A stretch of 64,000 nt of DNA from Rhyacophila brunnea. Taxonomy: Eukaryota > Arthropoda > Insecta > Trichoptera > Rhyacophilidae. The translations under genes and the position numbers were made by a program. Of this stretch, positions 1 to 13,179 are shown piece after piece. The DNA lies in NCBI GenBank assembly GCA_022495005.1, contig JAGYXB010000964.1:434001-498000 (forward strand), read 5' to 3'. How positions within the stretch are numbered: position 1 is the first letter of the stretch; every line of letters begins with the position of its first letter. The notes below the pieces were generated by a model. That model was not told the DNA's origin. It saw only the letters and a list, made by a program, of their open reading frames with translations, and did no database searches.

Positions 1-1063
1 GCATTTTAAATTAGAATAAAAACCATGGATAAAAAAACAGAAAAAAATATATGCGTAGGTCATAACACTCATAACACAAGAGATTGAAAGATTTAATGAT
101 GGGTTTACAGCCTGAAACAGATATCAACATAACCAATACACTCAGCCTTGATTTTATAGGCATGTCATTTTGACACTATTTTGTTTGTGTAAACACTGTA
201 AACAGACCAAAAGATTATGGCTTTTGAAACTTTAGATCATAATGGCAAACTATGATACTAAAGCTATCTAAGTTCTTTCAAGTCCATATTATATCCATGG
301 GGTTGCTGCCAAAAGTTGGTAAGTTGATAATTTAAGTAATTAGGGTTAAAAATGGATTATGTGTCTATATAATATGTAGGTATACTAGGAAAAGAATTAA
401 AGATCATCCGATAATAATATATAGAACCATGCACATAAAGCACAAAGAAATTAGCATTATGCCTGATTTTGTAGGGTACGTCAAACTTAAAATTGCAATT
501 ACTCCATAACATGATTTCGAGACTTACCAACATTTGGCAGTAACCCTCGCTTCGGTCTTTTACACAGCTATGAACTTTTGGTCCGTCTATGGTGGGGTGC
601 AGACACAACCGCGAGTGGTTATTGGACTATCTACACACGGTGTTCACTGTGTCAAACACGTTTCCATACAAAATGCAATGAAGGTTGTGTCTGTGTGTGT
701 ATTATTAATTGTGGAGTTCAAAAGCAAAACTCTAACAATGCAGTTTTATTTTGGATGTTTTATTAATGTTTGTGGTAGTTTTGCTTTTGAACCCCATAAC
801 AAAGTTAAAATATTATTATTTAAATGAGTCCATGTATCCTTTTGTGAGTTCTGTTTGTTCTTTTGTGAATTTTGAAAGAAGGGAATCAACTTTAGTACGG
901 TAACTATTTTAATACAATTCGACTAAGCGGTCAAAAATTATTAATATACGACAAAATGACATTGTGTTTTAGATTATATTAAAAACCACAGTTAACAACT
1001 AAACCGACAATTCTAAAGTACAAGAGAAAATCACAGTTTTCATAAAACACAGTATGTATTTAA
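1..1063. other. non-coding flank with a dispersed repeat copy
   Basis: AT-rich DNA with no supported gene. About 300-545 is similar to 20598-20825 (shared segments include GCACATAAAGCACAAAGAAA and ATTAGCATTATGCCTGATTT), so both are copies of one unclassified dispersed repeat. Short open frames near 534-827 overlap or flank this repeat and are not conserved between the copies. Confidence 0.5.
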
Positions 1064-2056
1064 CGGTGGCGAAGACTTGATATTAAGCGACTATTTAACG
1101 TTTATCACAACTCATAAACCTAATTTCAATGTGAAAACTTGCTACCATAACACAGATTTATTATTCCATCCGGAAGTATAGAAACTAATATCTGTGTGAA
1201 CATAAATGATCAGCGCCACACTTTGGCTACACAATAATAAACCAAACATATCCTTGTTGAGCTGTTAAAACCTCTGATGTGATAGAACACAAGAAACTAA
1301 ACTGCTTTAAAACAACAAAAACAAAGCTAAAAGTAGACCTGATGAATAAAATTGATTTATCTAAATAAATAGTGGGGGGCTCGTCATCATCGAGTGTTTA
1401 TAATACCTCGGATGTGATAACTACATACATTTTTAGGTATTTATGGTCTTATTAAAAAAAGATATGTTACATAGGAGGCTTCGATAATTAATTATATTTT
1501 AATTTTGTTGGTATAAAGAACATTGAAGATTTTACTAAACTATGCGGTCTAATAAATAGGAAATATAAAAAAATGACAAAACTATCACATAATAGGTTTT
1601 AACTAAGGATTGCAATACTGAATGAAAATACTAATACCGGTATTAATATTGGTATTCGTGAATTATAAATGGAATTAATATTAATATTTTAATCAAATAT
1701 TTTAATAAATAAAGGGCAACGGAAGTAAACTAGACATCGCATAACACAATAAAAATAGTCACATTAAACCTTTTATGTTAATTAATACATTATTTTTCCA
1801 CTTTCAATACAGAATATTGTCCGATTTTTAAAACTGGGATACCCGTTTTGAAATACCGGTATTGCAATCCCTAGTTTAAACAACTGAACGATGATTATAA
1901 AATTTTTGAGTTAAAACAAATTACAACATGATGCTCTATATATTATTATGTACTGCATATTGAATATTTTAACACATTGCTCAATGTATAAGTGTGTTTT
2001 ATTATTCTTTCCGTTTGTTATAATCGATTAACCCCATTCGACAGTCTTCGCCACTG
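1064..2056. mobile_element. hAT-type non-autonomous DNA transposon, 993 bp
   Basis: Begins CGGTGGCGAAGACT and ends with the inverse of CAGTGGCGAAGACT, flanked by GTATTTAA (1056-1063) and GTATTCAA (2057-2064), an 8-bp target-site duplication with one change. Terminal CAGTGGC plus 8-bp duplications is typical of hAT elements. No transposase frame remains. The inside holds a copy of another repeat (about 1255-1490) related to the element at 23037-23190. Confidence 0.72.
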
Positions 2057-2959
2057 GTATTCAATTACGGTCTACTTTTTGAAAACCACCCCTTCGAATT
2101 CTTCATAAGGACAGCTTAAAAAAACTTAAAAATAGTATAAATTTAAAAATAATATTTTACTAATGACTACAATGGATAATACAATAATAATAGGTAAATT
2201 TAAATTTATTAAGTATTGTCCGTTAGGTATTTAAATATATGTTTTTTTTTGGTTGATGGAAAATGTCAACCACAATAATCCAATAATTTTTAGGTTATAA
2301 TATAAGAATAAATGTACTTTTTAGAGTTAGTCAGATTAAATGATTATTTTTAATACCATATTGTTTGACATACGTTAAAATTTTTAATCATTTCGTACAG
2401 GTCTGCTAAGTGCCATAATATGTCACTTGGTGGATCATCAATTTTACTGAACATTAGATTCTAGAAATCCTGTAGTGAAATGCTAAAAATCGCCAGGTTC
2501 TGAGTCACATTTTTACATAGCAAACGTATATTGATAACCGAATAAGATTATTTTGAAAGATAGCTGATTATGTATTGCCATGAATAATATCTTTGCTTAG
2601 TTTATATATCAATTTGGGTTTTTGATTTACTTAGAAATTATAACTAATACATAAATTATTGCGTATGCCAGGACTATTTTCATCACTTATTAAAAGATGA
2701 CTCCGCGAGATGTTTGTTCAATTGTCTGTTAAATTTGTCAGAAAGACTACCCCTAGCAAAGCGGCATAGCATTTTCTCAGACACACGTTTTCACGTTTTT
2801 GCTTGTAATTTTAATCACAAAATTACTATAACATGACTTGATACTCTATGCTTTCAGTCATTTCAAAGAACATTTGTCCAGGATGAAAATAATAATTGAA
2901 AACAATAATAATTTTGAAGAAATAGGTAGCATCAGTTGTTCATTTCAATAAAATACAGA

Positions 2960-3230
2960 ACTAACCAGCTATTGGTGATATCTATTGGGAGGGTAATAAT
3001 GGTGTTCAACCAAATTGTTTTGGATACTAATATATTATTACACTTGCATGAGTTGAAACTGATGTTGTCTTATAAATCCTTCAAATAGCATAGACATATC
3101 TTGTATATCAATTTGTATAAATTCTTTTATCACACTATGTTTTTATATTCATATTCTCTATGTGATGTTCTGAATGTCTAGAATTCGTAATTTGTAATAT
3201 GCATTCCCGTAAAATAAATTAATTTGATTT
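2960..3230 (+). mobile_element. Jockey-like LINE 3' end remnant
   Basis: Decayed copy of the C-terminal coding end and tail seen better at 23528-24070: ATTGGGAGGGTAATAATGGT matches the IGRAITM part, and ATGTGATGTTCTGAATGTCT plus AATTTGTAATAT matches the shared 3' tail. Stops interrupt every frame. Confidence 0.5.
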
Positions 3231-3533
3231 TTAAAAAATCATGTTATTTTACAAATTTAGCCAAACGATTGAAAATTGTCCATTATTTGAAGATCCACCG
3301 AGTGTTGACCACTTAGTAAACTCATGCAATTTATTTCTATATCTTTATGAGCTTTGAAATAAATACTTTTTACGATCGGTAAAAAAATATCATTATCTTT
3401 GATATTGACATGAAAAGTGATTTTGAAGTGAAAAGAAATGTTAGGTGAATTCATAGTATTAATTTCACATCGAAAAATACCTGAACCATCATGTAACTTT
3501 TTATAATTTTATTAAATTGTGTGCTGAGAATAA

Positions 3534-3572
3534 TGGGCCAAGTATTGAACCTTGCGGCACACCATTGTTGGA
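3534..3572 (-). pseudogene. reverse transcriptase motif of a Jockey-like LINE
   Basis: Read on the minus strand this gives SNNGVPQGSILGP, the diagnostic NGVPQGSxLGP motif of non-LTR reverse transcriptases. The frame stops 11 codons later. Only this islet is recognisable. Confidence 0.65.
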
Positions 3573-6026
3573 ACATATTAGAATTTAATAAAGACAGTTA
3601 ATGTTGGGTATTATTAATTTAACAGATACCATTTCATTAAATATGCTGGATTTTAATATTTTATTAATTATATAATAAACAGTTATTAATTGTTCCTGTG
3701 TTTTCTTTTTCTATCTACCACTTAGCTAGTAATTTTACATACAAATACTACAAGACTTAATACTAATACATTTGTGGTATATTTCATAAAGGTGTGGACA
3801 ACATCATTTATTTATGGTAGGTAGGTAAGTATTCACAATAATATTAAAAAAAAAAAAAGCAGAGCAAGAATATTAAATGAAATGTATTTTTGTTTTCAGT
3901 AATTTAAATGTCGCTATCGAAAACATTACCAAAGAAAAGGTAGTAGACAGAATAATCTGTTATTATTTATGTTTGGAACATTGGTAAAAATTTCAAGTGT
4001 CAAAAATAAATTATGTCATAAATACTTGGACCGAATTTATCCTTTTGGCAACACATGGAATGGATAGAATAATAATTTAAAATGTAATTTTTCAAACAAA
4101 ATGAATGTCCTGTAAATAATAGGTACAGAATGTAACATAGGTATAATATGGAATGTTCAAAGCCTTATAGGTATATACAATTTGCAGTTTGTAAGGAAAG
4201 AGGTTAAAGGTAATACAAGAAAGGTGTCAATATGGTGACGTCAGTGGATCAGTGTTGAGTGTGTAAACCATTGGTGCATTTGGATAAAATCACATGTTGA
4301 TCGAGAGCAATGATAATTTACTTTACTTTTTTTATAATTTTCTAATTCAATTATTCAACATAATATTATGTAGGTATTGACAAACTGACAATAAGTGTTT
4401 TGGTATCAAGAAGGTGAATGAAGATGAGAAGTTACTACCAACCAACTGATACACAGGGAGCATACCTACACACCCATCTCTACCGATAAGATGGCTAAGA
4501 TATAGAATTTACCCTCCCTTAGCCGGCTGCAATATTACAAGAGCGATTTACATATTGCAGAGTTGACATGGCAAGAGGCGTAAGATGTGGCACACGGCCT
4601 TGTGCTTATCCTACTCTATAGAGCAGCATTATTCAACCGGGGTACACGATACATTAACAAGCAATTATTTTGGAACTATTATTTTTTACTAGAGCATATT
4701 CTGTAATTAATTACACTTTTATTTTTACAGCTTTATCTGATTTTATCATATCAGTTCTAAATGTATAACTAAAAAAAATTCAATTCACTGCAAGCACTTA
4801 GGTGGGTTGCGCATACAAATTCAACACGAATGTAACACGTCGACTGATTTTGTTGGCATTAACAAAAGACGTGTTAGTTAATGCACAGATGCACACAGTG
4901 TTGATGTATCATTGTTGGTTTCAAAAAATATGTCGCTGAAGGGTGTAGTTCATAAGTCACCGTCAACACGCACAGAATCTATACTATTCATAGTGCTTTT
5001 AGTGCAAATGACCTTTACGCCGGCCTGTCAGATTGCACAGAGCACGAAAATGACAATGAAAACGATAATAATGAAATGACATTTCTTAATATCCTTTTTA
5101 CAATTGATACATTGCATTAGGTAGTATATTTCGAAGCCTATTTGTTATTTTTTTAAATCATTAATACAGAATCACTGCTTCTTTGTCTGATGTACAATGA
5201 CATTTATCCAACTAGAATATTTTGACAGATAAGTTTTTTCGTGAATTGTATGTGGAAGAGAGAATGAACGTAACTTTGTTAGCATTTCTACATTAGAATT
5301 ATATTAGTGTCGAGTCAAATGTGTATGTGCAAGGCATCATAGAATTCAAGCGTTGAGGTTGACTTGTAGTAAAATATAATGAACATAATATTATTATTAT
5401 AATAAGGGTAGAAAATCAATTCTGATGTTCTTTTTAGGGGTATACTAACAAAAAAGGTTGAATAACACTGCTATAAAGGATGGGGTGTTAAGGGATAAAA
5501 AAAACTTAATTAGTAATGAAATTAAAAACAGATACTTGTTATAAGCATTGAATACATAGAGTTGATTAGTTAAAACGCGTTTATGAAATCAACCTGAAGA
5601 CGGCTGCGAGTTTTAATATATCTGGTTTTTTTTACACCTCCATAATATGTACGACATTGTGACAATACGTTTACAGACTTTCTATATTGAATAATCCTTA
5701 AAACTAGATAAAACATTGGACGAAAAAAATACACATTTATTTATGAATGTAGGCATTCTTAGGAAGGCAGATTAATTTTAGTTATATTCAAGATACTATC
5801 TAATTGTATTTACATTTCACGATTATCGTATTACGTAATAGTTATTATTTATATGTGGCCACTAGACTGTTGAGTTTTTTTTCAATTATTAAAAAAAATA
5901 CAGTCACACAGGGCAATAAGAACAATTTATTACAATAAAATAATGTTTTTTTTATTACAATATCAACGGACGTAGCAAATATCATTAACTGTAACTTTAA
6001 GCTATATATAGTTGGACAGCATACAT

Positions 6027-6780
6027 CAGTGGTGAAGGGTGAAGGTAGGCTGTTAAGATTCGACATGGGTAGTGCACATTGAATTTTTTCAGTCATACTT
6101 ATTTTGTTTTCATTGAGCTAAGAATATAATTTGCAGATGGTGCTGGTTAGTTTTTAAAATTCAATTGAACCCTGCCTAAACCAAACTGTTTTAGTGCACA
6201 CTTTTTCAGTCATACTTATTCGTTTTCGTTGAATTAAGAATACATTATTACATTATGGTGTTGGTTAGTTTTTTAAAATTCATTAACCTCTGCCTAACCA
6301 AACCATAATAGATAAAAAATATTATTCTATGGATTGTACGGATAAATTGCATAATTTTAGATACTTTTTAGGTTAACGAATATCTATTATGGCTTGGAAT
6401 GCCTAAGCAGGGTCTAATTGAATTTAAAAAAATAAACAAACACTATCTACACAATGTAGTCTTTGTTCAATAAATAGAAATACATTTGACTGAAAGTGTA
6501 CACTGTTTATGTCAGATCTACCTTTCGCCACCGGTACCTACTGTTGGTACCTTGATTCAAATCACAAATAGCCGATAGTCAATATTAATCCAGTATTAAT
6601 TTTTAACTATTATCTATTATTGCTTGGTTTTTGCAGGGTTTAAATGAATTTTAATAACTAACCAACACCATCTGTAAATTGTAGTCTTAGTTCATTGAAA
6701 ACAAATACGTATGACGCACAAAGTTTACTGTGTACTATTTATGTCGGATTTTAATAGCCTACCTCCACCCTTCGTCACTG
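6027..6780. mobile_element. hAT-type palindromic element, decayed copy
   Basis: Left end CAGTGGTGAAGGGTGAAGG and right end the inverse of CAGTGACGAAGGGTGGAGG, with the same internal words (GTTAAGATTCGACAT, CCTGCCTAAACCAAAC, GGATTTTAATAGCC) as the intact copies at 29275-29870 and 45719-46301. It is longer than they are because internal segments are repeated. No clear target-site duplication. Confidence 0.65.
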
Positions 6781-8926
6781 CAATCAGTATGATCTAACTT
6801 GCAACCGGTATCTTATAGACAGCGTGATTATTGAAAGTGATAACCGTGGCATTGCATTAGTGAATTGACCAAAGCACAGCATCACTTTTAAACGCCACAG
6901 AAATTAAAACAATGATAGCCAACCTTCGCACATAAAGAATAAGAATCAGAAATTTTGTTACATATTAGCTGAAAGCATCGCTGTGGCATTAACAATTTAT
7001 ACAGGGTGGTTCTGTTTAAATTTCTTTGCTGAACTTTACACAGATTGAGAAATCATGACCAGTGAATTAATAAATTAAGACGTCATAAAGTTAAAAACTG
7101 TACTGTCAATGTCAATAAAATACATTAAATGGAATTACAGGAGAAATATAGAACAAAATCAATAATTAATTACTAAGTAAAATTATTAGTACAACGATTA
7201 TTTATTTGAACATGGTTAATTGAGAATACTACAGAGTGAGCAAGTGTTGACCGTATATTATGCTAATTCATAAATTTGAATTTTGGCACCAAGCCAATGA
7301 TTAATTCTCAAATAAATATCACGTTATAATAAGATCTGACAGTTAGGACAATTGAAAACAATAGTAAAAACAATAACTTTTAATAATGATTCTAAGCATA
7401 TGGTCACCACACGGCCAATGCACATACATCGTTGTTGAAACTAGAAAAATATTTAACTCCGTTTTAATCGAAAATTGACTTTGAATGCCATCTAGTGGCC
7501 GTTATTAATATCTACCTATTTTGCAAATGATGGATTTCCAAAAAAAAAATAACATTGTTAAATCATAGATGATTAACTCTATAACCATAATGTTTTTTGT
7601 CTCTCCTGTAAAGTATCATTTTTGGAGTAAACAATTTTCCAGTTTCAATGACAATATTATATTTTATGTCCAGTCAGTATACAATAAACCACCATCAGCA
7701 TAATAGGTATTGTATGGTGTAAAAATATTGTACGCCCGAATAGAGTATTTTAGTAACATACAAAACTGGACATAGACCGTCTGTGCACCAACCCATCACG
7801 ATTTACTTATAGAGCATCTTTTTTATCTAATTCACACACATGTTTTTGACAGTTGTGGAATGACCTGCGACTGTATACAGCCACCCGCATGGTGCCAACG
7901 TACTAAATCAATTAATCACAAAAACAAATAGCTTGACATCTTGGATGTCACTTTATCAACCGAGATCTTTGGCCGGCAGCGGAATCAATAAATGTTTCAC
8001 TGTATATGCTATAAAACACTAATCCGCAGTGAGATTTTTTTTGCGAGAGTTATAACTCAAGAGATGTATTAAAAATTTGAAATTTCATTACCTTTTTCAT
8101 ATTATGTAATAATATATATCTTTTACCGTAATCGCTTTCGATTTTATCATAATATGCGATTCTGAGATTCGTAAAAGAGACAAATTTAAGATGTCATTAT
8201 TTTACTATATCTTTTGACTAAAAAAAAACTCTCACTGTAGACACAGTGGCTCGTGAAAAGGACATATTATTAGATTCATAAACATCATATTATTAAAAAA
8301 ATCGTCACTCGAATACACAAATATCCTGTAAACGGTCACAATGTACATAATTTTACAGGAGAGTTCTTTGAAACCGTCAAAATCAATAAAAATATGAGTT
8401 TGACTGTAAAATTAAAAAATATTCAAAATGTAACTTTGGATATTTTGTACATTCAAATGACGAAATATAATTAATACAAAAAAAAAACTAAATAAACAAC
8501 AAGAATACATAATATTATCAATTTGTTTTCATTTCAATGATTATAATATGAATTAAAAATCTTCATTAAGACATTTTTCAGTTCTTACAACTAAGATTAA
8601 ATACAAATGAACAGTACGTTTTCTTTTCTAAGGGTAACTAAGTGTATACAATATGTTCACCATTGTTAATAATTATTAAATGGAATAATAATTACAACAC
8701 TGTACACCTGCTTAAAATTTATTAAAAATCACATATAAATGGTGAAAATAGCTTCATAACCTTGCCAATTACCTTTATAAGACACCAATAATATTTTTAA
8801 AATAACTTTACCTAACGTTACACAAACCTGTGGACTCGTTCTCCTTCATAATATCATCTAATAGGTTTCCAAAATCAATCTTTCCCGACTACGTATAGTT
8901 TGAATAATCATTTAACATAATTTTTG
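6781..8926. other. no gene seen; AT-rich sequence
   Basis: Nothing protein-like is supported. Words around 7665-7780 recur loosely near 10895-11010 and 11300-11480 (CATCAGCAT, GTAAAAATATTGTA), suggesting an old dispersed repeat, but boundaries cannot be drawn. Confidence 0.35.
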
Positions 8927-9570
8927 ACGTAGAATACGTCTTCAAAGTCGATCCAAAACGGGGTGCCATCCTGGTGTTGGGGTATTAAGAAATTAGTAGC
9001 TATTTTTAACACCTATAACTCAGCAACTAAACAGCAGGCAGTAACAAGACTTGTTGGAGAGAGTTTTTTGAAACAACTTACTGAAATTATTTATTATGGT
9101 GCATACACTTGTCTATATAAATAATAAATAACTGAAGTAGGCTATTTCAAAAAACTCTTCTGCAAAATATTTCAAATGTGAGTTAGAGTTCTGCATTCAG
9201 CTGACAAAGTGATATCCTGTTGTAAAATAGAAAGATTGAAAGTTATCAACAGTATCAAGTGTGGACCTTTGCGACTTTGTCTCAATGAGATCTGTCTAAA
9301 GAAGTACTTGTATTTGCAAAGATCGGTTACAATTCCTGAGTTATAGGAATTAAAAGTGGCAAGATTGGCAAATTATGTCGGCACATACGAAACGTATATG
9401 CAATCAAAATTAAAAATAGTATGTATGCCTTCTGTATCATACCACAGGCCCTATATTCAACAAAATCATGCTGATTTTGTATCTTAGTCAACAAATAAAA
9501 TAATGCTGTTATTGAATGTAACCATGGTTTCATTTCTCAACCCCTAACCCCAAGTCGGATTCTACGTTAG
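8927..9570. mobile_element. candidate inverted-repeat element, about 640 bp
   Basis: The left end (GACGTAGAATACGTC, later TTGGGGTATTAAGAAAT) resembles the inverse of the right end (AACGTAGAATCCGAC, later TTGGGGTTAGGGGTTGAGAA). The class is unknown and the exact ends and target duplication are unresolved. Small open frames inside are not recognised. Confidence 0.35.
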
Positions 9571-9902
9571 CCTGCCTCCGCGACGCAGGCTATCGACGAT
9601 TTTTTTAATACTCTAGTAACACAGTTGAAAATGTTGTTATTTCTGAGAGAAATGCTAGCTTTCAACTGCGAGTTTAAAGAAAAGGGCCGAGATGCATAGA
9701 ATGTCACTAATCACTAATTAGCTATTAATTGTGTATTTGGCATTTAGTCTTTACATGTGCATGCACATCTTGCGTACAATGATTTACAGGTAACTTTAAT
9801 AGTAAAAAAAAATATGACAGCTCTCATATTTTAACCAGAAATCCCAGAAACGAAATGAATACCCTTTTAACCCCGACAAAGGAAAATTCATATTATATAA
9901 AC

Positions 9903-10110
9903 CAGTGTCCTTCAACCAGTGGTCTGCGGACCGGCACCGGTGCGCGAAAGCTCTCACCATGCTTTCAACTGACTATACCGCAACACGATTCGGGGAATTC
10001 CCACTAGATGAAATGCTGGCCGATGAATCAGCGTTGCCATGTTTACAGAAATTCCAATGGATCTACTGTAAATATTCTTGCAAAGATTTATTAAATACTA
10101 TCGGGTAATC
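9903..10110 (+). mobile_element. solo left end of a Charlie-like hAT element
   Basis: CAGTGTCCTTCAACCAGTGG resembles the left end of the intact element at 11039-11290 (CAGTGTTTCTCAACCGGTGA). No matching right end was found, so this is a truncated copy. The short frame from 9905 is not a recognised transposase. Confidence 0.45.
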
Positions 10111-11038
10111 TGAATTTAAAAAATGGCAACAATTATGATGGTGGAACACACCGTTGCCTCACAAATTACAATTTTCGTGTCCATCACTATATTTTCATAA
10201 ATGGCTTTCAATATTATTTTGATTTAATGTCACGTCGACATTCTAGCATCTTGGCCAAATACTGCAGGAAACATGCTTAGGGCACACGATTTTGATCTTA
10301 TGATGTGACTCATTTTCGCGTCGAGTCAAAGTCGTGATCAGTTCTTTGGTATTAAAGCGCAGAGATGTGGTGATAGCCTCAAAAATATAAACTCGGCAAA
10401 TGACGAAGAAGATGGTTTAATCAAGCGAAGGAAAATTCAGTATTAAGAGAAAATCCATATAGATAAAAATTGTGGTATGTAGCTGTATAAATATCTAGAC
10501 GTTTCAAAGCAATTGCAGGTTACATTATCAAAGAGAAAAAATACTGAATGGTTATTTATAATGCCGGTTCCAGACGATGTATTAGTTCAAACGAATATTG
10601 ACATGCTTTTCACAACTCTTTCAGAAGTATACCTATTATGGAATAACCCAACGATTTGCACCCTTCAAAGTTCTGCTGGTGCTGTTCTGGAAAGAACTTC
10701 CTAAGATTCTGGTATGACCTTTGTGAAAATAGGAAGACTGTCGAGCTAGGTGCATTTTACAGACTTGGAGGGTGCTTCACGCAAAGAATGGATACATAAC
10801 ATATTTAAGTACATACATAGAAAAAGATAATGAATACCATGCAAATATAAAGTGTAATAATATATAATGGATACTCAAGATGTATGTAGATGAGTCAGTG
10901 CACAGATATTGTATGTCCAATTTTTACTGAAATTGAATTATTACTAATACACGAAACACCCATCTGCATCATACATCGATGCTGTAAAAATATTGTATAT
11001 CCAAATAGAAAATTTGAGAATACATCGATGGTTTAAAG

Positions 11039-11290
11039 CAGTGTTTCTCAACCGGTGATCCACAGACATTTTCTGATGGTCTGCGAAATTTTGGCGTCCA
11101 ATAAATCTTCAAAACCCGTGACTTGCGAGTGTTTTGTGTTTTTATTCTTTAATGGTTTTACATGATGAAATCAACCGCAATCATTATACGTTACTATAAA
11201 AATAATATTTTTTATTTCTGTGTTAGCAGTCTGCAAAACGACTCACCTTTTTTCAGTGGTCCGCATGTGTAAAAAGGTTAAGAAACACTG
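11039..11290. mobile_element. hAT (Charlie-like) MITE, 252 bp, perfect 8-bp duplication
   Basis: Ends CAGTGTTTCTCAACC and GGTTAAGAAACACTG are inverted, flanked on both sides by GTTTAAAG (11031-11038 and 11291-11298). Ends and duplication length are those of hAT elements. Non-coding. Confidence 0.88.
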
Positions 11291-12039
11291 GTTTAAAGCA
11301 CAGTGATGCAGTATGTCCAAAAAAGTTATTGAACAATGCTCAGATTTGAAATCACAATTATTACTCTCTGACAATATACTTTTCACATACAAAATTTGTA
11401 CACAGTAAAAACATGGATTTCGTCCAAATTGCGTTATAAACTCAATTTTTACCATAATGAACCATCAGCATTTTAAGACGTGGAAATCGCCTAATTCACA
11501 TACATGATTGTGTCTATTACGCCTTAGATTTTCTATCAATTCGAATTATTCAAATTAGATTTTCTCAAAACATACAACATCTGTGCACTAACTAATGGAA
11601 TTATGATAGTTGCACCTCACCTTTTAGATAATTCGTTTGAATCAACGCATCGTCACGACCCGAACAAAAACCTCTAAGTATGTCTAATCCACTTAAAAAT
11701 GTTCTTAGCCAAATGTGGTTTCCCAAATGTACCTTCATCGGAGATAACTGCTATCCTAAGTCAAGGATCATCACCGTAGCTTAAACACATCTTTAACAGG
11801 AGTTTGAAAACGACATACAGGGGAGGGGTGTACATATCTTGTAGCCGTAGAAACGAAACTACACATTTTGACAAGAACATAGACAATTGAACTTTTTAGG
11901 GGAGCGTAGTTAATGGGCAAATTAGATATTTTTTAAAAACATTAAAACAATGGGAAAATAACAATTTCAAAATACCTTCAATATAAAAAATACGCATTGG
12001 TTTCTATTGTAATACATACTTAGTACATATTAGTAAAAT

Positions 12040-12400
12040 CAAAAGTGACCTTACATTGTACCTAAAGCGTTAACTGTTCAACCAATGTGTTGTACCAGTG
12101 CTTATATATGCATATGAAACATGGACCCATAATGTAAGAGAAATCCAAAAACTACAAATGGCGCAACGGTTATGGGTATAACTCAAAAAAACTACATAAG
12201 AAACCAATGGATAAAGAGACAGTAGACAGTATGTGATATGACAGAGGTTACCAAGCTGATGAGGGCGGCAAGTCGACAACTGCTCGACGAATGCAGTCAT
12301 ACAATGGTACCCAAAGGACAAAATTCACCCCAAAACCCGCTGGATCGACGAACTCATCAACTTCAGTGGATGTACGTGACGGGTAAGGCGATAGCAGGTA
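12040..12400 (+). pseudogene. non-LTR retrotransposon C-terminal remnant
   Basis: Reads VVPVLIYAYETWTHNVREIQ (12086 on), the usual LxYGxETW-type block after the reverse transcriptase, then with frameshifts EVTKLMRAASRQL and the RWIDELINF tail. Several stops and shifts. A related decayed copy lies at 30005-30400. Confidence 0.6.
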
Positions 12401-12419
12401 ACCGACTCGAGTAAGGAAG

Positions 12420-12650
12420 AATCCGGGTTAAGCTTACACACGTGTCAAGAATACGTTTTACGTCGAATACTGAAAACTGCTCTTGGTTTATGCATTTACG
12501 CTCATTTAATGTTGGTGTATTACACACACTATTGCACGTGCATAATGCGTGCTTCATTTTCGTAGGACACTCACACATTCAAAACCCTGCATCAAGATGC
12601 GGCGTATTGAATATAGCTTATCGGTATTCTATTTATTATCTGTTCTGTGA
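12420..12650 (+). repeat. unclassified dispersed repeat, copy 1
   Basis: Shares long stretches with 15127-15400 (ACTGCTCTTGGTTTATGCA, GGACACTCACACATTCAAAA, TCTATTTATTA..CTGTTCTGTG). It lies just downstream of the SLC35F5 stop codon. Open frames over it in both copies are not conserved, so it is not treated as coding. Confidence 0.55.
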
Positions 12651-13106
12651 TCCCAACTGATATTAACAATGATGACATAACTTTAACAAGTAAAAATATC
12701 TGTAATTATCAAAATATGTTGCATTATCAATGGTTGTCAAAAAAGTTCACTTGTCTATAGTCTTGTCAACGAGTAGATATTGGTACGGCTAAAGTACCAG
12801 GTATGTAAACCATTCCCGACCATGCCGTGATAATTGGCTGGCAAGAAGCAAAGTCTATGAAGAAAATTTATAACACGACGGAGTGTGAATTATCGCTTAT
12901 TCTAACAAAAGTCTTATATGAAGCTCGATACTTCAATACGTCATTCTGTTACCTCCAACATTGGTACCCACATGGGTCATATTTACAATATTATTTTTGG
13001 AGTTAATTATTCATCAGTGGTGGTTATGAACATAGTCAGTATACGGAGATAGTTGATTGGTGATTGTGGAATAGTCGCCTCATTCCGCATCGTCTTGGAT
13101 TAGCGG

Positions 13107-13179
13107 TCAAGCTTCGTGGTCCTCCAGGCAAGAATTAATACCGATTAGTGCTTCAGTCTGCTCCTCAAGGTCTGGTATC
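13107..13179 (-). CDS. SLC35F5: SLC35F5 exon 10, C-terminal tail and stop
   Basis: ATTTTCAG acceptor, then [23 protein letters not shown] and TGA at 13109-13107. This matches the end of human SLC35F5 in pattern (VPEDSEQCESLI, then a short Glu/Asp-containing tail). Joining at phase 2 restores the Arg. A longer overlapping open frame in the same place is only a shadow. No convincing AATAAA lies close downstream; the first candidate is near 12637. Confidence 0.85.

Larger units (their letters stand above)
2057..6026. other. non-coding stretch with LINE fragments
   Basis: No gene is supported. Apart from the LINE fragments at 2960-3230 and 3534-3572 it is AT-rich unique-looking sequence. A possible inverted-end element begins near 4799 (GTGGGTTGCGCATAC), but its other end was not found. 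Confidence 0.4.

Noticed and set aside
534..827. Overlapping small open frames near the left edge
   Set aside because: They start at the edge of the dispersed repeat and end in AT-rich DNA. The codon pattern is not protein-like and there are no splice partners.
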